Shown one piece after another: positions 17,947 to 27,107 of a stretch of 64,000 nucleotides of DNA (its first letter is position 1; the number at the start of each line of letters is the position of its first letter). The stretch is from CAIXZV01 sp963697365 (GTDB lineage: Bacteria > Chloroflexota > Limnocylindria > Limnocylindrales > CSP1-4). The position numbers and the translations under genes were made by a program. The stretch spans positions 1 to 64,000 of the forward strand of contig CAVONT010000003.1 of assembly GCA_963697365.1 (NCBI GenBank), written 5' to 3'. Below the pieces are notes generated by a model that saw only the letters and a program-made list of their open reading frames with translations, searched no databases and was not told where the DNA came from.

Positions 17947-19447
17947 ATGCGGAAGGAGAAGACCAAGAACGAGATCCTGGCCGGCAGACTCGCCGGCGCT
18001 GTCTGGGGGCACCTGGTGGGCGACGCCACGGGCGTTCCCTACGAGTTCGGCCCATCCATTGCACCCGAGGCCGTGGAGTTCCGCGGCCATGGGACCTACA
18101 ACAAGCCCGCCGGAACCTGGAGCGATGACGGAGCGCTGATGCTGGCGCTGCTCGACGCGCTCCTGCCTGCAGGAGACCGGCCGGGCGAGGCGGGTCCGCC
18201 CGTCTTCGACCTGGACCGTCAGGCCGCGAATGCGCTGGCCTGGAAGGACGAGGGCGCCTTCACGCCCGACGGCGTGGTGTTCGACATCGGCGGCACCACC
18301 GCGGGCGCGCTGGCGAACCTGCGCCGGGGCGTCCCGCCCGCCAAGGCCGGACCTGCCAGTGAGCACGCCGGCGGCAACGGATCGCTGATGCGCATCCTGC
18401 CGCTGGGCCTCGTGTTCGACGACGCATCGCCGGCAGCCCTCATCAGGCTGGCCACGCAGGCGTCGCGGATGACGCACGGGCACCCGCGCTGCCAGGCCGC
18501 GTGCGCCGTGTACACCCTCATCGTGGCCGCCCTGCTGCGCGGGGAGGAGCCCGGCCCGGCGACCGGGGAGCGCGTTCGCGCACTGCGAGCGCGAGTTCCA
18601 CGACGGGGGCGAGTCGAACCTCGCGGCCGCCCTCGAGGAGCTGCGGACCTACCCGGAGCGCACCGGGAGCGGCTACGTCCTCGACGCGTTCTGGTCGGCC
18701 TGGGAGGCGTTCGCCACGGCGTCGTCCTATGAGCAGACCATCCGCAATGCGATCGCCTACGGCAAGGACACGGATACCACCGCGGCGATCGCCGGCGGCC
18801 TCGCCGGCGCGTACTGGGGCTGGGATGCCATCCCGAAGCCCTGGCTCCGCGGCATGCGCGGGCACGAGGTGGCCCAGGCCCTGGTGGACCGCCTGGTCCG
18901 GCACGCCACGGGGGCGAAGACGTCGTCGGTCAACCCGCTCCGGGTGGACTCGATGGGCGGTCCGTGGCCCAACCTCGGGATCACCTTCCTGCCGGGCAAG
19001 AAGATGGACGGATGGACCGGCCATCACCACCGGGACCTCCCGGCCGACATCGCGCGGCTGGAGGCCATGGGCATCGACATCCTGGTCGAGCACGTGGAGG
19101 ACTTCGAGCTGGTGCGGTGCGGCCTGCCTGACTTCGACGAGGCGTTCGAGGCCAGCACGGTGCGCCTCGAGCGCTACCGGATCGTGGACCTCAAAGCCCC
19201 GCCGGACATGCCGTCGTACCGGGCGCTCGTGCGCGGGATCGCCGGCTGGATCCGCGAGGGGCGGTCGGTGGCGGTCGCCTGCCGGGGCGGCCTGGATCGC
19301 TCGGGCATGACCGCGGCCTGCGTCCTGGTGGAGCTCGGCATGGAGCCGGACGCCGCGATCGACCGTGTGCACGAGCGGCGTCGGTCCTCCCTCTCGATGC
19401 GCGAACAGCAGGACGTGGTCCGCGCGTGGGAGCGCGCGATGGCCTAG
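17947..19447 (+). CDS. ADP-ribosylglycohydrolase fused to a dual-specificity phosphatase domain, frameshifted
   Basis: About 499 residues, starting 5 bases after nadR. Residues 1-340 are a DraG/ARH-type ADP-ribosylglycohydrolase: GAVWGHLVGDATGVPYEF, the Mg-binding TWSDDGALML, HAGGNGSLMRILPLGL and DTDTTAAIAGGLAGAYWG. A frame break near 18590 sits between GERVRA and EREFHDGGESNLAAALEEL. Residues 350-499 are a CDKN3/dual-specificity phosphatase-like domain: PNLGITFLPGKK at its start and the CX5R loop in VACRGGLDRSGMTAAC. Removal of ADP-ribose from proteins or RNA, then dephosphorylation of an ADP-ribose product or a partner, is the inferred role. The place in an NrtR operon ties it to NAD turnover. 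Confidence 0.83.
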
Positions 19448-19581
19448 CCCCAGCGCGTGTTGCCACAAGCGTGCAGCCCGATCGCGAGACGGTCTGCACG
19501 CTCCGGCGATGGGACCGGCGAGCGCCGACGGGGATCATCGGCATGCGGGCGACGCATTGGTCGCCGCATGCCGAGGAACCC

Positions 19582-20166
19582 ATGACGCTCCCACTGTCCA
19601 CCACCAGCAGCCCGTACACGCAGCTCGCCGAGGCATCGGTCATCGACCGGATGACCATCGAGGGCCGCTCCGCGCTGCTCGGCCTCGCCTGGGCCGCGTG
19701 GTACACGGGTCGCTCCGAGACCGCCCGCGACCTGCTCGAAGGCATCGGGTCGGACGATCCGGTGGAGGCCGCACGTGCGGCTGGCGTCACCACCGAGGCC
19801 ACCCTCAAGCTGCTCCGCCTGCGGCGGGTGACTGCAGGTGATCCGGACGTCAAGGCCATCGTCGACGGCCTGCTCGCCGGCGCCCCCGTGCTCCACGCCC
19901 CGGTCCGGCTCCGGAAGGTGATGGAGGCGAGCGCTGACGACCGTCGCCGCATGCTCAACCGCGCCCGCACCGACCTGGCGGCCCTGCCCCGCGAGGACAC
20001 CGCCGTGATCGCCGCCGTGATCGCGTACCTGGTCGGAACCGAGGTGGACTACGAGCACGCGATCGTCCGTGAGGAGCCGATGGCGCGCGGCTACACCCGG
20101 TCGGTGCTCCAGGCGCTCGGCCTGCCCGTCCATGCCTACATGCCGATGCTGAGGAGCTGGCTCTAG
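19582..20166 (+). CDS. Protein of unknown function, helical
   Basis: 194 residues from ATG 19582 with GAGG 6 bases upstream; an in-frame ATG at 19543 would add 13 residues. Predicted all-alpha (RDLLEGIGSDDPVEAARAAG, LRKVMEASADDRRRMLNRAR). No domain recognised. Intact frame with good codon bias. It lies 134 bases after the NAD operon on the same strand and may belong to it, but this is not shown. Confidence 0.6.
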   Translation: MTLPLSTTSSPYTQLAEASVIDRMTIEGRSALLGLAWAAWYTGRSETARDLLEGIGSDDPVEAARAAGVTTEATLKLLRLRRVTAGDPDVKAIVDGLLAGAPVLHAPVRLRKVMEASADDRRRMLNRARTDLAALPREDTAVIAAVIAYLVGTEVDYEHAIVREEPMARGYTRSVLQALGLPVHAYMPMLRSWL

Positions 20167-20391
20167 GGGCCACGCCGGCAGTCACGGCCTTCCGGGCGGC
20201 ACGTCCCTCGCCGCCACAGGTCCTCCGTCCCACCGCCCCGTCGTCCGTCCCGGCGACGGGGCGGTTCCCTGTCCACCGGCCCGCGCGCCCGACGACGGGC
20301 CCCCGGACACGTCATGATGGCAGCAACCAGCGCGGTCCGAGGCGGGCAGGGAGCCGTCGCCGTTGCCGCCCTGGTGCAACGAGGGACCGCG

Positions 20392-21892
20392 ATGGTGCTC
20401 CCGGACTCGGACTGGCGCGTGGCGGTGGGCCGCGTCATCGGTGACCACGACGCGTTCGCCGCGGACCTGGCCGTCCACCTCGAGGAGCCCTACGAGGACC
20501 TTCGGGCGACCGTGCGCCTGTGGCTGCTGCTGCACGGCGTGCCGGCCACGATCCCCGAGCTCGAGGCGGCGACGGACCGCCTCCGCCGTCGAGCATGGAC
20601 CCCCCAGCGCTCGCGCCCGGACCTGATGGCGGCCACGACACTCGACGAGCTGTACGACCTCGACGCTCCGCGAGCTCGAGGACCGGCCCTTCGACCCTGA
20701 GGTCATCGTGGAGGTCCAGCAGACCGCGGGGGCGATCGCCGCGCGCACCGGCCCGCGCCTCGTGCTCTTCCTCATCCGCCTCGCCTACGGGCGGCGCGTG
20801 ATCTGGGAGCGCTGCACCGCCGAGGTGGACGCCGGGCGGCTCGACCAGGCGGTCCTGCACGAGCTCGGGCACTGGCTGCTGGTGTGGACGGAGATGACGT
20901 CGCTCGCCGTGACCGAGGGCTTCCGGGCCGCCGAGCGCGAGATCCTCGCTCGCGACGCGGAGGCGCGCCGTGCCGCTCTCGACGAGCTCCTCGGCGTCCT
21001 CACCGCCGACCCGGTCGGGCTCGCGCGCACCCGGCGTGTCGCCGCCCGCTTCGGGCTCGACCCGGATCGCGCCTACCGGCTCGCGGTGGTGGCGCCCGGC
21101 CCCGAGGCGGATCCCACCCCGAGCACGCCCGGCCTCGACCTCGATGATCTCGAGGTCCTCGCCTCGCGCATCGGCCACCTGCTGGGCGCCACGTCCACGG
21201 CGTCCGAGGGCGCGGGCGCCGGCATCCGTCTGCCCACCGCGCTCGTGATGCGCGGCCGCATCGTGGTGCTGGCCGCCGACGACGGCGCGATGCTGCGCCG
21301 CCTGCCCGACGCGATCGGGAGCGTGCTCGATGCATCGCTGCGGAGCAGCGGCTCCGGGAGCCGCGTGTCCGGGAGCAGCGCCTCAGGGAGCGGCGCCTCA
21401 GGGAGCGGCGCCTCGAGCGGCCACGCCGGGAGCAGCGCCTCCGGGAGCGCGGCGACGCCGGCGTGGGTCGCCGTCGGCTCCGCGTCGGTCGACGGGGTCG
21501 GCCCGCTGGCCGCCGTCCTGCTGGACCTGCTCGATGCCGTGCGCACCGCCGACCTGATCGGCCGCCGCGGCTGGATCAACGACCCCGAGGCACTCGCGGT
21601 GGAGCGGCTGCTGCTCGCCAGCCGCGAGCTCGGGGCATCGGCCGTGGAGCGTGAGCTCGGCCCGCTGCTGGCCGACGAGCGCCTTGGCGAGGAGCTGGTG
21701 GAGACGCTGCAGGTCTACTTCGACTCCGGGGAGAACATGCGCGAGACCGCACGGCGCCTGCACCTGGCCAACCGGACGGTGGCCTACCGGCTCGAGCGGA
21801 TCGAGTTGCTGCTGGGCGGCCCGCTCGACGGCGAGCTGCGCCGCCGGCTGTCGGTGGCCCTGCTCGTGCGAAGGCTGGCGCAGGCGAGGTAG
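20392..21892 (+). CDS. PucR/CdaR-family transcriptional regulator, frameshifted
   Basis: About 499 residues from ATG 20392 (AGGGAC upstream). N-terminal helical part, central GGDEF-like/CdaR region (VGLARTRRVAARFGLDPDRA) and a C-terminal PucR-type helix-turn-helix (VETLQVYFDSGENMRETARR, then LHLANRTVAYRLERIELLLG). The frame breaks near 20670, between YDLDAP and LRELEDRPFDPEV. A Ser/Gly-rich linker encoded by imperfect 15-bp repeats (21339-21451) is inserted in the central region. PucR relatives control purine, amino-acid or sugar-acid catabolism; the target is unknown. Confidence 0.78.
21339..21451. repeat. Imperfect 15-bp tandem repeats coding for a Ser/Gly linker
   Basis: Repeated units close to gggagcggcgcctca encode SGSGAS/SGSSAS motifs inside the PucR-type regulator, an addition that family members normally lack. 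Confidence 0.75.
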
Positions 21893-21969
21893 GGGCACGA
21901 GGACGGCCGCACGTGACGGCGCCCCGTTCGGTACCGTTCCCCGATCGCATGACCGAGCAGGAAGGATCG

Positions 21970-22686
21970 ATGGACGGCACATCCGACGGCGCCCCGCCTC
22001 CCCCCGCACCGCCCGCACCGATGGCCGCCCCCGCAACCGACGACGGTGGCGGTCACAGGGGGATCGCGCTGCTCCTCGCCGCCACGGCCATCGCGGCAGC
22101 CATTGTTGCTGCCATGTCCTCGGGCCTGGCCAGCCAGGCGGGCGATGCGTGGCAGTCGGCCTTGCGCCTGGACGCCAAGCGGGCGGCGGGCGCCACCTCG
22201 GACATCCAGTTCATCTACCAGACCGAGGTCCCCCAGGCGGTCGCGGTGCTCGGGGCACGCCTCCAGGAGACCCGCCTGCGTGAGGCGGCGCTGACCGCGG
22301 CCGCCCCGGTGGCAGCAGCTCTCACGACCGAGGCCGACGCACAGAAGGGCGTCGCCGAGGCGATCGGCGCGTCCGTCCCCCTCGTCGCCGACGACACGTA
22401 TCTCCTGCCCGATGGCGCACGCAACCTCTCACAGCGCCTGGCGGACCGGCGTGCCGAGACGCCCGACCTTGTGGCGATCGACCCCGAGGCCACCTTGGCC
22501 GAGGGCGACGCGCTGGCGGCCCAGGCATCGTCGATGACCCTTGCGCTCTGGCCGTTCGCCTTCGCGGCGATGCTTGGCGCACTCGCGGAGCCATTCCGGA
22601 GGCAGCGACGACTGCTGCTGGCGCTCGGGACGGCAAGCCTCGGTCTCGGGGTCCTGGTCGCGCTCGCAGCAGGGGTGCTGGGATGA
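21970..22686 (+). CDS. Membrane protein of unknown function, first of a pair
   Basis: 238 residues from ATG 21970 with AGGAAGGA directly upstream. Pro/Ala-rich N terminus, one membrane helix (ALLLAATAIAAAIVAAM), about 115 residues of predicted extracytoplasmic helices (LRLDAKRAAGATSDIQFIYQ), then two C-terminal helices (ALWPFAFAAMLGALAEPF and LLLALGTASLGLGVLVALAA). Same layout as the next gene, with which it overlaps by ATGA. No known domain recognised; a two-component membrane complex is the simplest reading. Confidence 0.72.
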   Translation: MDGTSDGAPPPPAPPAPMAAPATDDGGGHRGIALLLAATAIAAAIVAAMSSGLASQAGDAWQSALRLDAKRAAGATSDIQFIYQTEVPQAVAVLGARLQETRLREAALTAAAPVAAALTTEADAQKGVAEAIGASVPLVADDTYLLPDGARNLSQRLADRRAETPDLVAIDPEATLAEGDALAAQASSMTLALWPFAFAAMLGALAEPFRRQRRLLLALGTASLGLGVLVALAAGVLG

Positions 22687-23345
22687 TCGAGGTCGAGAAT
22701 GCCGGCCGCTGGACGGGCGGGGCCCGGTACGACAAGGTCGCGACCCTGCTCATCGGGGTGGTCGCGGTCCTGGCCGCAACCTTTGCCATCCAGCAGGTGC
22801 ACTTCGGGCTGGCGGGGCAGCGTGCCCAGGTGATGGCCGGCCGTCTCTCCGCTGATGCCGCCACGAAGGTCGCCACGTCGTCGGCCGTGACCGGCGCGCT
22901 GATCGGCGCGCAGCAGCAGGCGCTCCTGGTCGGGATGGGCGGGGTGTCGCGCCAGCTTGCCGGGACCGTGAGCCAGGATGACACCTTCGTCGCCATCGGG
23001 GGGGCCGAGGTGGCTGCCTCGGACGACCTGCGGGCGCTGCTCGATGCCACCGCGGCGACCTCAGGGAGGGCGCCGCTCGACGCCTACACGGCAGGCCTCG
23101 TCACGGCCGGCAACGCCGGCCTGGCCCTCGAGGTGATGGAGCAGAACCGGCAGGTGGACATGGCCGAGGACCTGGGAGGCCGCGAGCAGCTGGCCGTCCT
23201 CGGTCTGTCGCTCGTCACGCTGGCGGGCGTGCTCGCCGGTGTCGCGGCCGTGCTCCGCCGCGGTCGTGCCGGGTGGGCGATGCTGGCTGTCGGGTGGTCC
23301 GTCGTGGCGGTCGCGTCTGTGGTCGCCGTCGTCGCCATCATCTAG
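22683..23345 (+). CDS. Membrane protein of unknown function, second of a pair
   Basis: 220 residues; start ATG overlaps the previous stop. One N-terminal helix (KVATLLIGVVAVLAATFAIQ), a helical extracytoplasmic segment rich in Ala/Gln (QRAQVMAGRLSADAATKVAT) and two C-terminal helices (LAVLGLSLVTLAGVLAGVAA and AVGWSVVAVASVVAVVAII). Size and topology match the preceding protein although the sequences have diverged. Ends at the start of the dispersed-repeat region. Confidence 0.72.
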   Translation: MIEVENAGRWTGGARYDKVATLLIGVVAVLAATFAIQQVHFGLAGQRAQVMAGRLSADAATKVATSSAVTGALIGAQQQALLVGMGGVSRQLAGTVSQDDTFVAIGGAEVAASDDLRALLDATAATSGRAPLDAYTAGLVTAGNAGLALEVMEQNRQVDMAEDLGGREQLAVLGLSLVTLAGVLAGVAAVLRRGRAGWAMLAVGWSVVAVASVVAVVAII

Positions 23346-23769
23346 TGTCCCGATTCGCTGGTCGCTGGCGGCTTGCGGACCACCGCTCCGGGTCCTGTCT
23401 CCGTCCGGGTCCTGGCGCTGTCCGGCTGCGCGCCGGACGATCACACGGTGCGGCCGGAGCGCTCGATGCGCGGCTGGTGCGCAGGTCGTGCCCTCGGGAC
23501 CCTGCCGGGGCGCACGGGCGGAGCACGGGGCGCACATCCCGCGAGGTCACCGCTCCGTGTGCGCGCCGGATGCGCACGGCGGCGGCCGTCGTGGGCGACG
23601 CCCGGTGATGCCGCTTCCGATCAGCGGCACGAGCACGGAGGGGCATCCGCCAGCCATTGGCGGCACGAGACACTAGCCGGCCGTCGCACCGGCCGTTGAG
23701 CCGGCCGTCGCGCCACGGGGCCTGACCGGCCACCGGCCGCGAAGCGACGCCACCTGCGATCATGCCCCG
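23346..23769. other. Intergenic region holding repeat copy 1
   Basis: 424 bp without a supported gene, between the membrane-protein pair and mtnA. It holds the dispersed repeat at 23458-23616 and, at its right end, GCCGGCC-rich short repeats (23694-23712). The promoter of mtnA should lie in the last 100 bases. Confidence 0.55.
23458..23616 (+). repeat. Dispersed intergenic repeat, copy 1
   Basis: Shares with 54341-54507 a 34-base identical block (23458-23491), a 24-base identical block (23546-23569) and a GATGCCGCT end (23608-23616), in the same order with similar spacing (88 and 97 bases between block starts). No coding signal. See findings. Confidence 0.8.
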
Positions 23770-24792
23770 ATGATGCGCACCATCGACTGGGTGGACGGCT
23801 CCATCCGCCTCATCGACCAGACACGCCTCCCCAACGCGCTCGTCATGCTGGACGTCGGCGACGTGGACACGCTGATCGACGCGATCCAGCGCCTGGCCGT
23901 CCGTGGTGCGCCCGCCCTGGGCGTGGCAGGCGGGTTCGGTGTCGCGCTGCTGGCAGCCGGCGGGGCAGATACGGCACGGGTGCACGAGGGCGCCGCCAGG
24001 CTCCGCGCTGCCCGACCCACCGCGGTCAACCTCGCCTGGGGCGTGGACCGGGCGCTCGCCCGCCTCGACGCGGGCGCCGCTGCGGTGCTGGACGAGGCCT
24101 GCGCGATCCGCGACGAGGACATCGCGGCCTGTGCCGCCATGGCCGCCCGTGGTGCGGACCTTGTCCAGGAGCTCGTCCTCGAGCGGACCGGGCGGGAGCG
24201 GGTCCGCGTCATGACCATCTGCAACACGGGAGCCCTCGCGGCCGTGGAGCGCGGCACGGCGCTGGGCGTCGTCGGCGAGCTGCACGCGCGCGGCGTCCTG
24301 GAAGAGGCACTCCCGCTCGAGACCCGGCCGCTACTCCAGGGCGCCCGGCTCACCGCGTGGGAGCTGGCGAGGATGGGGGCGCCGTTCCGGCTCCTGCCTG
24401 ACGGCGCGGCCGCGTCCGTCCTGGCGCGGGGCCTCGCCGATGTCGTGCTGATCGGCGCCGACCGGATCGCGGCCAACGGCGACACGGCGAACAAGATCGG
24501 GTCGTTCTCGCTGTGCCTCGGTGCCCGCTACGCGGCCGTACCGGCGCTGGCGATCGCGCCCGAGACGACCATCGATCTTGCGACACCACATGGCGGGGCG
24601 ATCGAGATCGAGGAACGTGGAGCCGACGAGGTGGTCACGTTCGGCGGCGTGCGGACGGCACCCGAGGGAACGCGCACGCTGAACCCGGCATTCGACGTCA
24701 CGCCCGCAGAGCTCCTCACCGCGATCGTGACCGACCGCCGCGTCATCCGCCTCGACCGCGGCGAACGCCCGAGCGACCCACTCCCCGCCTGA
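23770..24792 (+). CDS. mtnA: Methylthioribose-1-phosphate isomerase
   Basis: 340 residues, normal length. Methionine salvage: isomerises 5-methylthioribose-1-phosphate to the ribulose form. eIF2B-alpha/MtnA fold. Signatures: LAVRGAPALGVAGGFGVAL near 45, the catalytic Cys in VMTICNTGALA near 155 and the catalytic Asp in IGADRIAANGDTANKIGS near 225, plus PETTIDLATPHG. Intact. No other mtn genes within the window. In some bacteria MtnA acts on 5-deoxyribose-1-phosphate; context does not decide. Confidence 0.92.
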   Translation: MMRTIDWVDGSIRLIDQTRLPNALVMLDVGDVDTLIDAIQRLAVRGAPALGVAGGFGVALLAAGGADTARVHEGAARLRAARPTAVNLAWGVDRALARLDAGAAAVLDEACAIRDEDIAACAAMAARGADLVQELVLERTGRERVRVMTICNTGALAAVERGTALGVVGELHARGVLEEALPLETRPLLQGARLTAWELARMGAPFRLLPDGAAASVLARGLADVVLIGADRIAANGDTANKIGSFSLCLGARYAAVPALAIAPETTIDLATPHGGAIEIEERGADEVVTFGGVRTAPEGTRTLNPAFDVTPAELLTAIVTDRRVIRLDRGERPSDPLPA

Positions 24793-25308
24793 GGTCCGGC
24801 GGGACCGGCTCCCGGGCTGGACTCTCTCCCGCAGGTCCGGCTCCGCGTGCGGCGCCATGTGCCAGTCGATCCCCAGCCCGGGTGAGTCGCCAGTGCATCA
24901 ATCCCGGCATGTCCCCGCATGATCGGGGCACGAACGTCGGCTTTCGCGGCACGGTCATGCACGCAGGCTGGCCGTTTGAGTCGCTGGAGCATCACGAGAC
25001 CGACACCGAGGAAGCCGGCGGGTTGTGCTGCGTTCGGGGTTGCTCCCGGAGGAGCGATCTGAGGGCGTGCCTGACCGGGTGGGCCGCCCGGCCGAGCGCG
25101 AGGGTCCGGCAACGCAGGTGAGGGTCACGGGCAACGCGCGTTGCCAATCGCCACGCACGTTGCCGAATGGCACCCCCGTTATGGCGAATCTCGGGTACCA
25201 CGGCAGGGTCGAGGAAGGGGCCATGCGACCTACCCGGACCGACGCTGACCGCCGATCATCAACCCATCGACTGCAAGTGGCGGCCGATGGACGGTGGGAG
25301 CGGCTGGG
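24793..25308. other. Intergenic region with GCAACG palindrome and half-sites
   Basis: 516 bp without a supported gene upstream of the redox operon. It holds a small hairpin (ccccg/cgggg at 24913-24928) and a cluster of GCAACG motifs described as a separate regulatory feature. Confidence 0.5.
25108..25163. promoter_or_regulatory. Candidate operator: 16-bp palindrome flanked by half-sites
   Basis: A perfect 16-bp palindrome GGCAACGCGCGTTGCC at 25130-25145, with a further GGCAACGC at 25108-25115 and a reverse half-site CACGTTGCC at 25154-25162. It lies about 150 bases before the membrane gene at 25309, which leads into the regulator and cytochrome operon. GCGCAACG direct repeats also occur before the NCS1 permease. 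Confidence 0.45.
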
Positions 25309-25644
25309 ATGCGCATCAACGACCTTGCGGAGAACATGGCACTGATCCTGCCGATGTTGCTCCTCCTCGAGGCGCTCGTCGCCATCATCGTGTGGTTCGC
25401 GTACGGCTCCAAGGGCGGTCGCGCGGCACGGATCGCGGCCTGGCTCGGCCTGACGACCCTCACCTTCTGGGTCGGCAGCGCGATCGCGTTCGTCGGCCTC
25501 AACCTCGTCTACTTCTCGCTGGGCTCGACGGCCACCATCATCGCGGCGGTCCTCGTCACGGCATTCATGGTGCTGATGCCGTTCGGCTGGGCCTACGTCG
25601 TGCGCCATCACGGACGCGACGAGACCGGCGCGCAGCCGCACTGA
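25309..25644 (+). CDS. Small integral membrane protein
   Basis: 111 residues with three membrane helices (LILPMLLLLEALVAIIVWFA, TLTFWVGSAIAFVGLNLVYF, TIIAAVLVTAFMVLMPFGWA). GTG 25294 is an alternative start; ATG 25309 is preferred by a GGAG 9 bases upstream. No family recognised. It sits 33 bases before the regulator gene of the cytochrome operon and may be its first gene. Confidence 0.65.
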   Translation: MRINDLAENMALILPMLLLLEALVAIIVWFAYGSKGGRAARIAAWLGLTTLTFWVGSAIAFVGLNLVYFSLGSTATIIAAVLVTAFMVLMPFGWAYVVRHHGRDETGAQPH

Positions 25645-25677
25645 CCGACCGACACCGACACCGACACCGATGCCACG

Positions 25678-26406
25678 ATGACCACCGCCCGGACCACTGC
25701 GCGCGATCCGAAGGAGACACTGCCCGGCGACGAGACGCGCCTTGGCGTGATGCTCGCGATCGTCGACTTCCCGATGCTCAGCGCCGCGTTCCGCTCCGTG
25801 ATCGACCAGGAGCACGACATGCGCGTGGTCGGGGAGATCGTGGATCGCGAGAGGCTTGTCGAGGAGATCCGCACAACGAGCCCCGACATCGTGCTGCTCG
25901 AGTGCGAGAGCATCGGCGGCTATGGGTGCGGCACCTACCAGGCCATCGACGCGATCCGTGACGTCTGCCCCGATGCGAAGATCATCGCGCTCGACTGCCG
26001 CTGCGCCGCGGAGCAGTTCTCCATTGCCCTGAAGGCCGGCGCAAACGGGTTCCTCACCCGCGAGGCGCAGCATGCCGACGTCGTCGCGGCGGTCCGCGGC
26101 GTTGCCGCGGGCCACACGTACGTGAGCCCGGCGATCGTGACCCGCATGGTCGACACGTTCGTGCGCAAGAACCCCGACAGCGCGCTCGACGATCCGTACG
26201 AGAGCCTCAGCGACCGGGAGCGCCAGATCCTCCTCCTCGCGGCCATGGGTCACACGAACAAGGACATCGCGCGCTCGCTCCAGCTGTCCGAGCAGACCGT
26301 CCACAACAATCGCGCCAGCATGATGGAGAAGCTCGGTCTCCACGACCGGGTGGAGCTGCTCCGCTACACGGTCCGGCGCGGCCTCCTGAACCCCACGACG
26401 CTATGA
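25678..26406 (+). CDS. NarL/LuxR-type regulator with Cys-rich receiver lacking the phosphoacceptor Asp
   Basis: 242 residues. C-terminal LuxR helix-turn-helix is textbook (LSDRERQILLLAAMGHTNKD, then IARSLQLSEQTVHNNRASMM). The N-terminal domain has the receiver fold (LGVMLAIVDFPMLSAAFRSV, AGANGFLTREAQHADVVAAV), but at the phosphorylation site LLECES stands where LLDxxMPG is usual, so the Asp is gone. Five Cys occur within about 35 residues (ECE, GCG, VCP, DCRC). Known family members are switched by phosphorylation; this one may instead sense redox state or bind a metal or cluster. Its stop overlaps the hexaheme cytochrome start (ATGA), so it is the regulator of that operon. Confidence 0.85.
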   Translation: MTTARTTARDPKETLPGDETRLGVMLAIVDFPMLSAAFRSVIDQEHDMRVVGEIVDRERLVEEIRTTSPDIVLLECESIGGYGCGTYQAIDAIRDVCPDAKIIALDCRCAAEQFSIALKAGANGFLTREAQHADVVAAVRGVAAGHTYVSPAIVTRMVDTFVRKNPDSALDDPYESLSDRERQILLLAAMGHTNKDIARSLQLSEQTVHNNRASMMEKLGLHDRVELLRYTVRRGLLNPTTL

Positions 26407-27107
26407 AGGCCCCTGCGTCCCTGAGCGCCGCCTGGAACCGCGTCCGGCCGCGCACCCGCAAGGCTCGCGTCCTGTGGGCCGCCGGCTCCGTCGTCGGCCT
26501 GGTCGTCCTGTCGGGAGCGGCGTTCGTCGGCGGGGCGATGGCCTGGGACCCGTACCTCCAGTTCTCCCTGGACCGCAGCATCAACGTGCGCCAGTGGGCC
26601 GACCTCGAGATCGCGTACACGGACGTCGCGACCTGCGCGGACTGCCACGAGCCCCAGCACGCGAAGCTCGTCTCCGCCACCCATGCGAGGATCGGCTGCG
26701 AGAGCTGCCACAGCGCCCTCGCCGAGCACGTCGCGGCGGGCGACAAGGCCGACTCCTCCACCGTCGCCGAGAAGCGGCCCACCGAGGAGACCTGCCACCG
26801 CTGCCACACGGCCGCCGTGGGCCGGCCCGCCGGCTTCCGTGACATCCGCGTCGCCGCCCACTACACCGCCGACTGCCTCGCCTGCCACGATCCGCACACC
26901 GGGATCTCCGAGGCACCGCCGGTCGTCCTCCATCCCCTGGATGACCTGCCCACCTGCGTGACCTGCCACGGTCCCGAGGGCTTCAAGGCCCGCAACCAGC
27001 GCCATCCCGAGGCCAGCGACAACGACCAGGAATGCCTCGAGTGCCATGCCGCCGGACGCGGCAAGGGCGACAACGATGCCGACAACGACCAGGACGTGAG
27101 CGAATGA
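26403..27107 (+). CDS. Membrane-anchored hexaheme c-type cytochrome
   Basis: 234 residues. One N-terminal membrane anchor (LWAAGSVVGLVVLSGAAFVGG) followed by an extracytoplasmic domain with six CxxCH heme sites: CADCH, CESCH, CHRCH, CLACH, CVTCH and CLECH. The pattern resembles NapC/NirT and NrfB-like electron carriers. The C-terminal tail is Asp/Asn-rich. ATGA overlaps at both ends tie it to the regulator before it and the iron-sulfur protein after it. Role: electron transfer between the quinone-linked NrfCD pair and another partner. Confidence 0.88.
   Translation: MKAPASLSAAWNRVRPRTRKARVLWAAGSVVGLVVLSGAAFVGGAMAWDPYLQFSLDRSINVRQWADLEIAYTDVATCADCHEPQHAKLVSATHARIGCESCHSALAEHVAAGDKADSSTVAEKRPTEETCHRCHTAAVGRPAGFRDIRVAAHYTADCLACHDPHTGISEAPPVVLHPLDDLPTCVTCHGPEGFKARNQRHPEASDNDQECLECHAAGRGKGDNDADNDQDVSE

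Noticed and set aside
24909..24930. Intrinsic terminator after mtnA
   Set aside because: The hairpin is short (5 bp) with no T-run and lies 120 bases past the stop.
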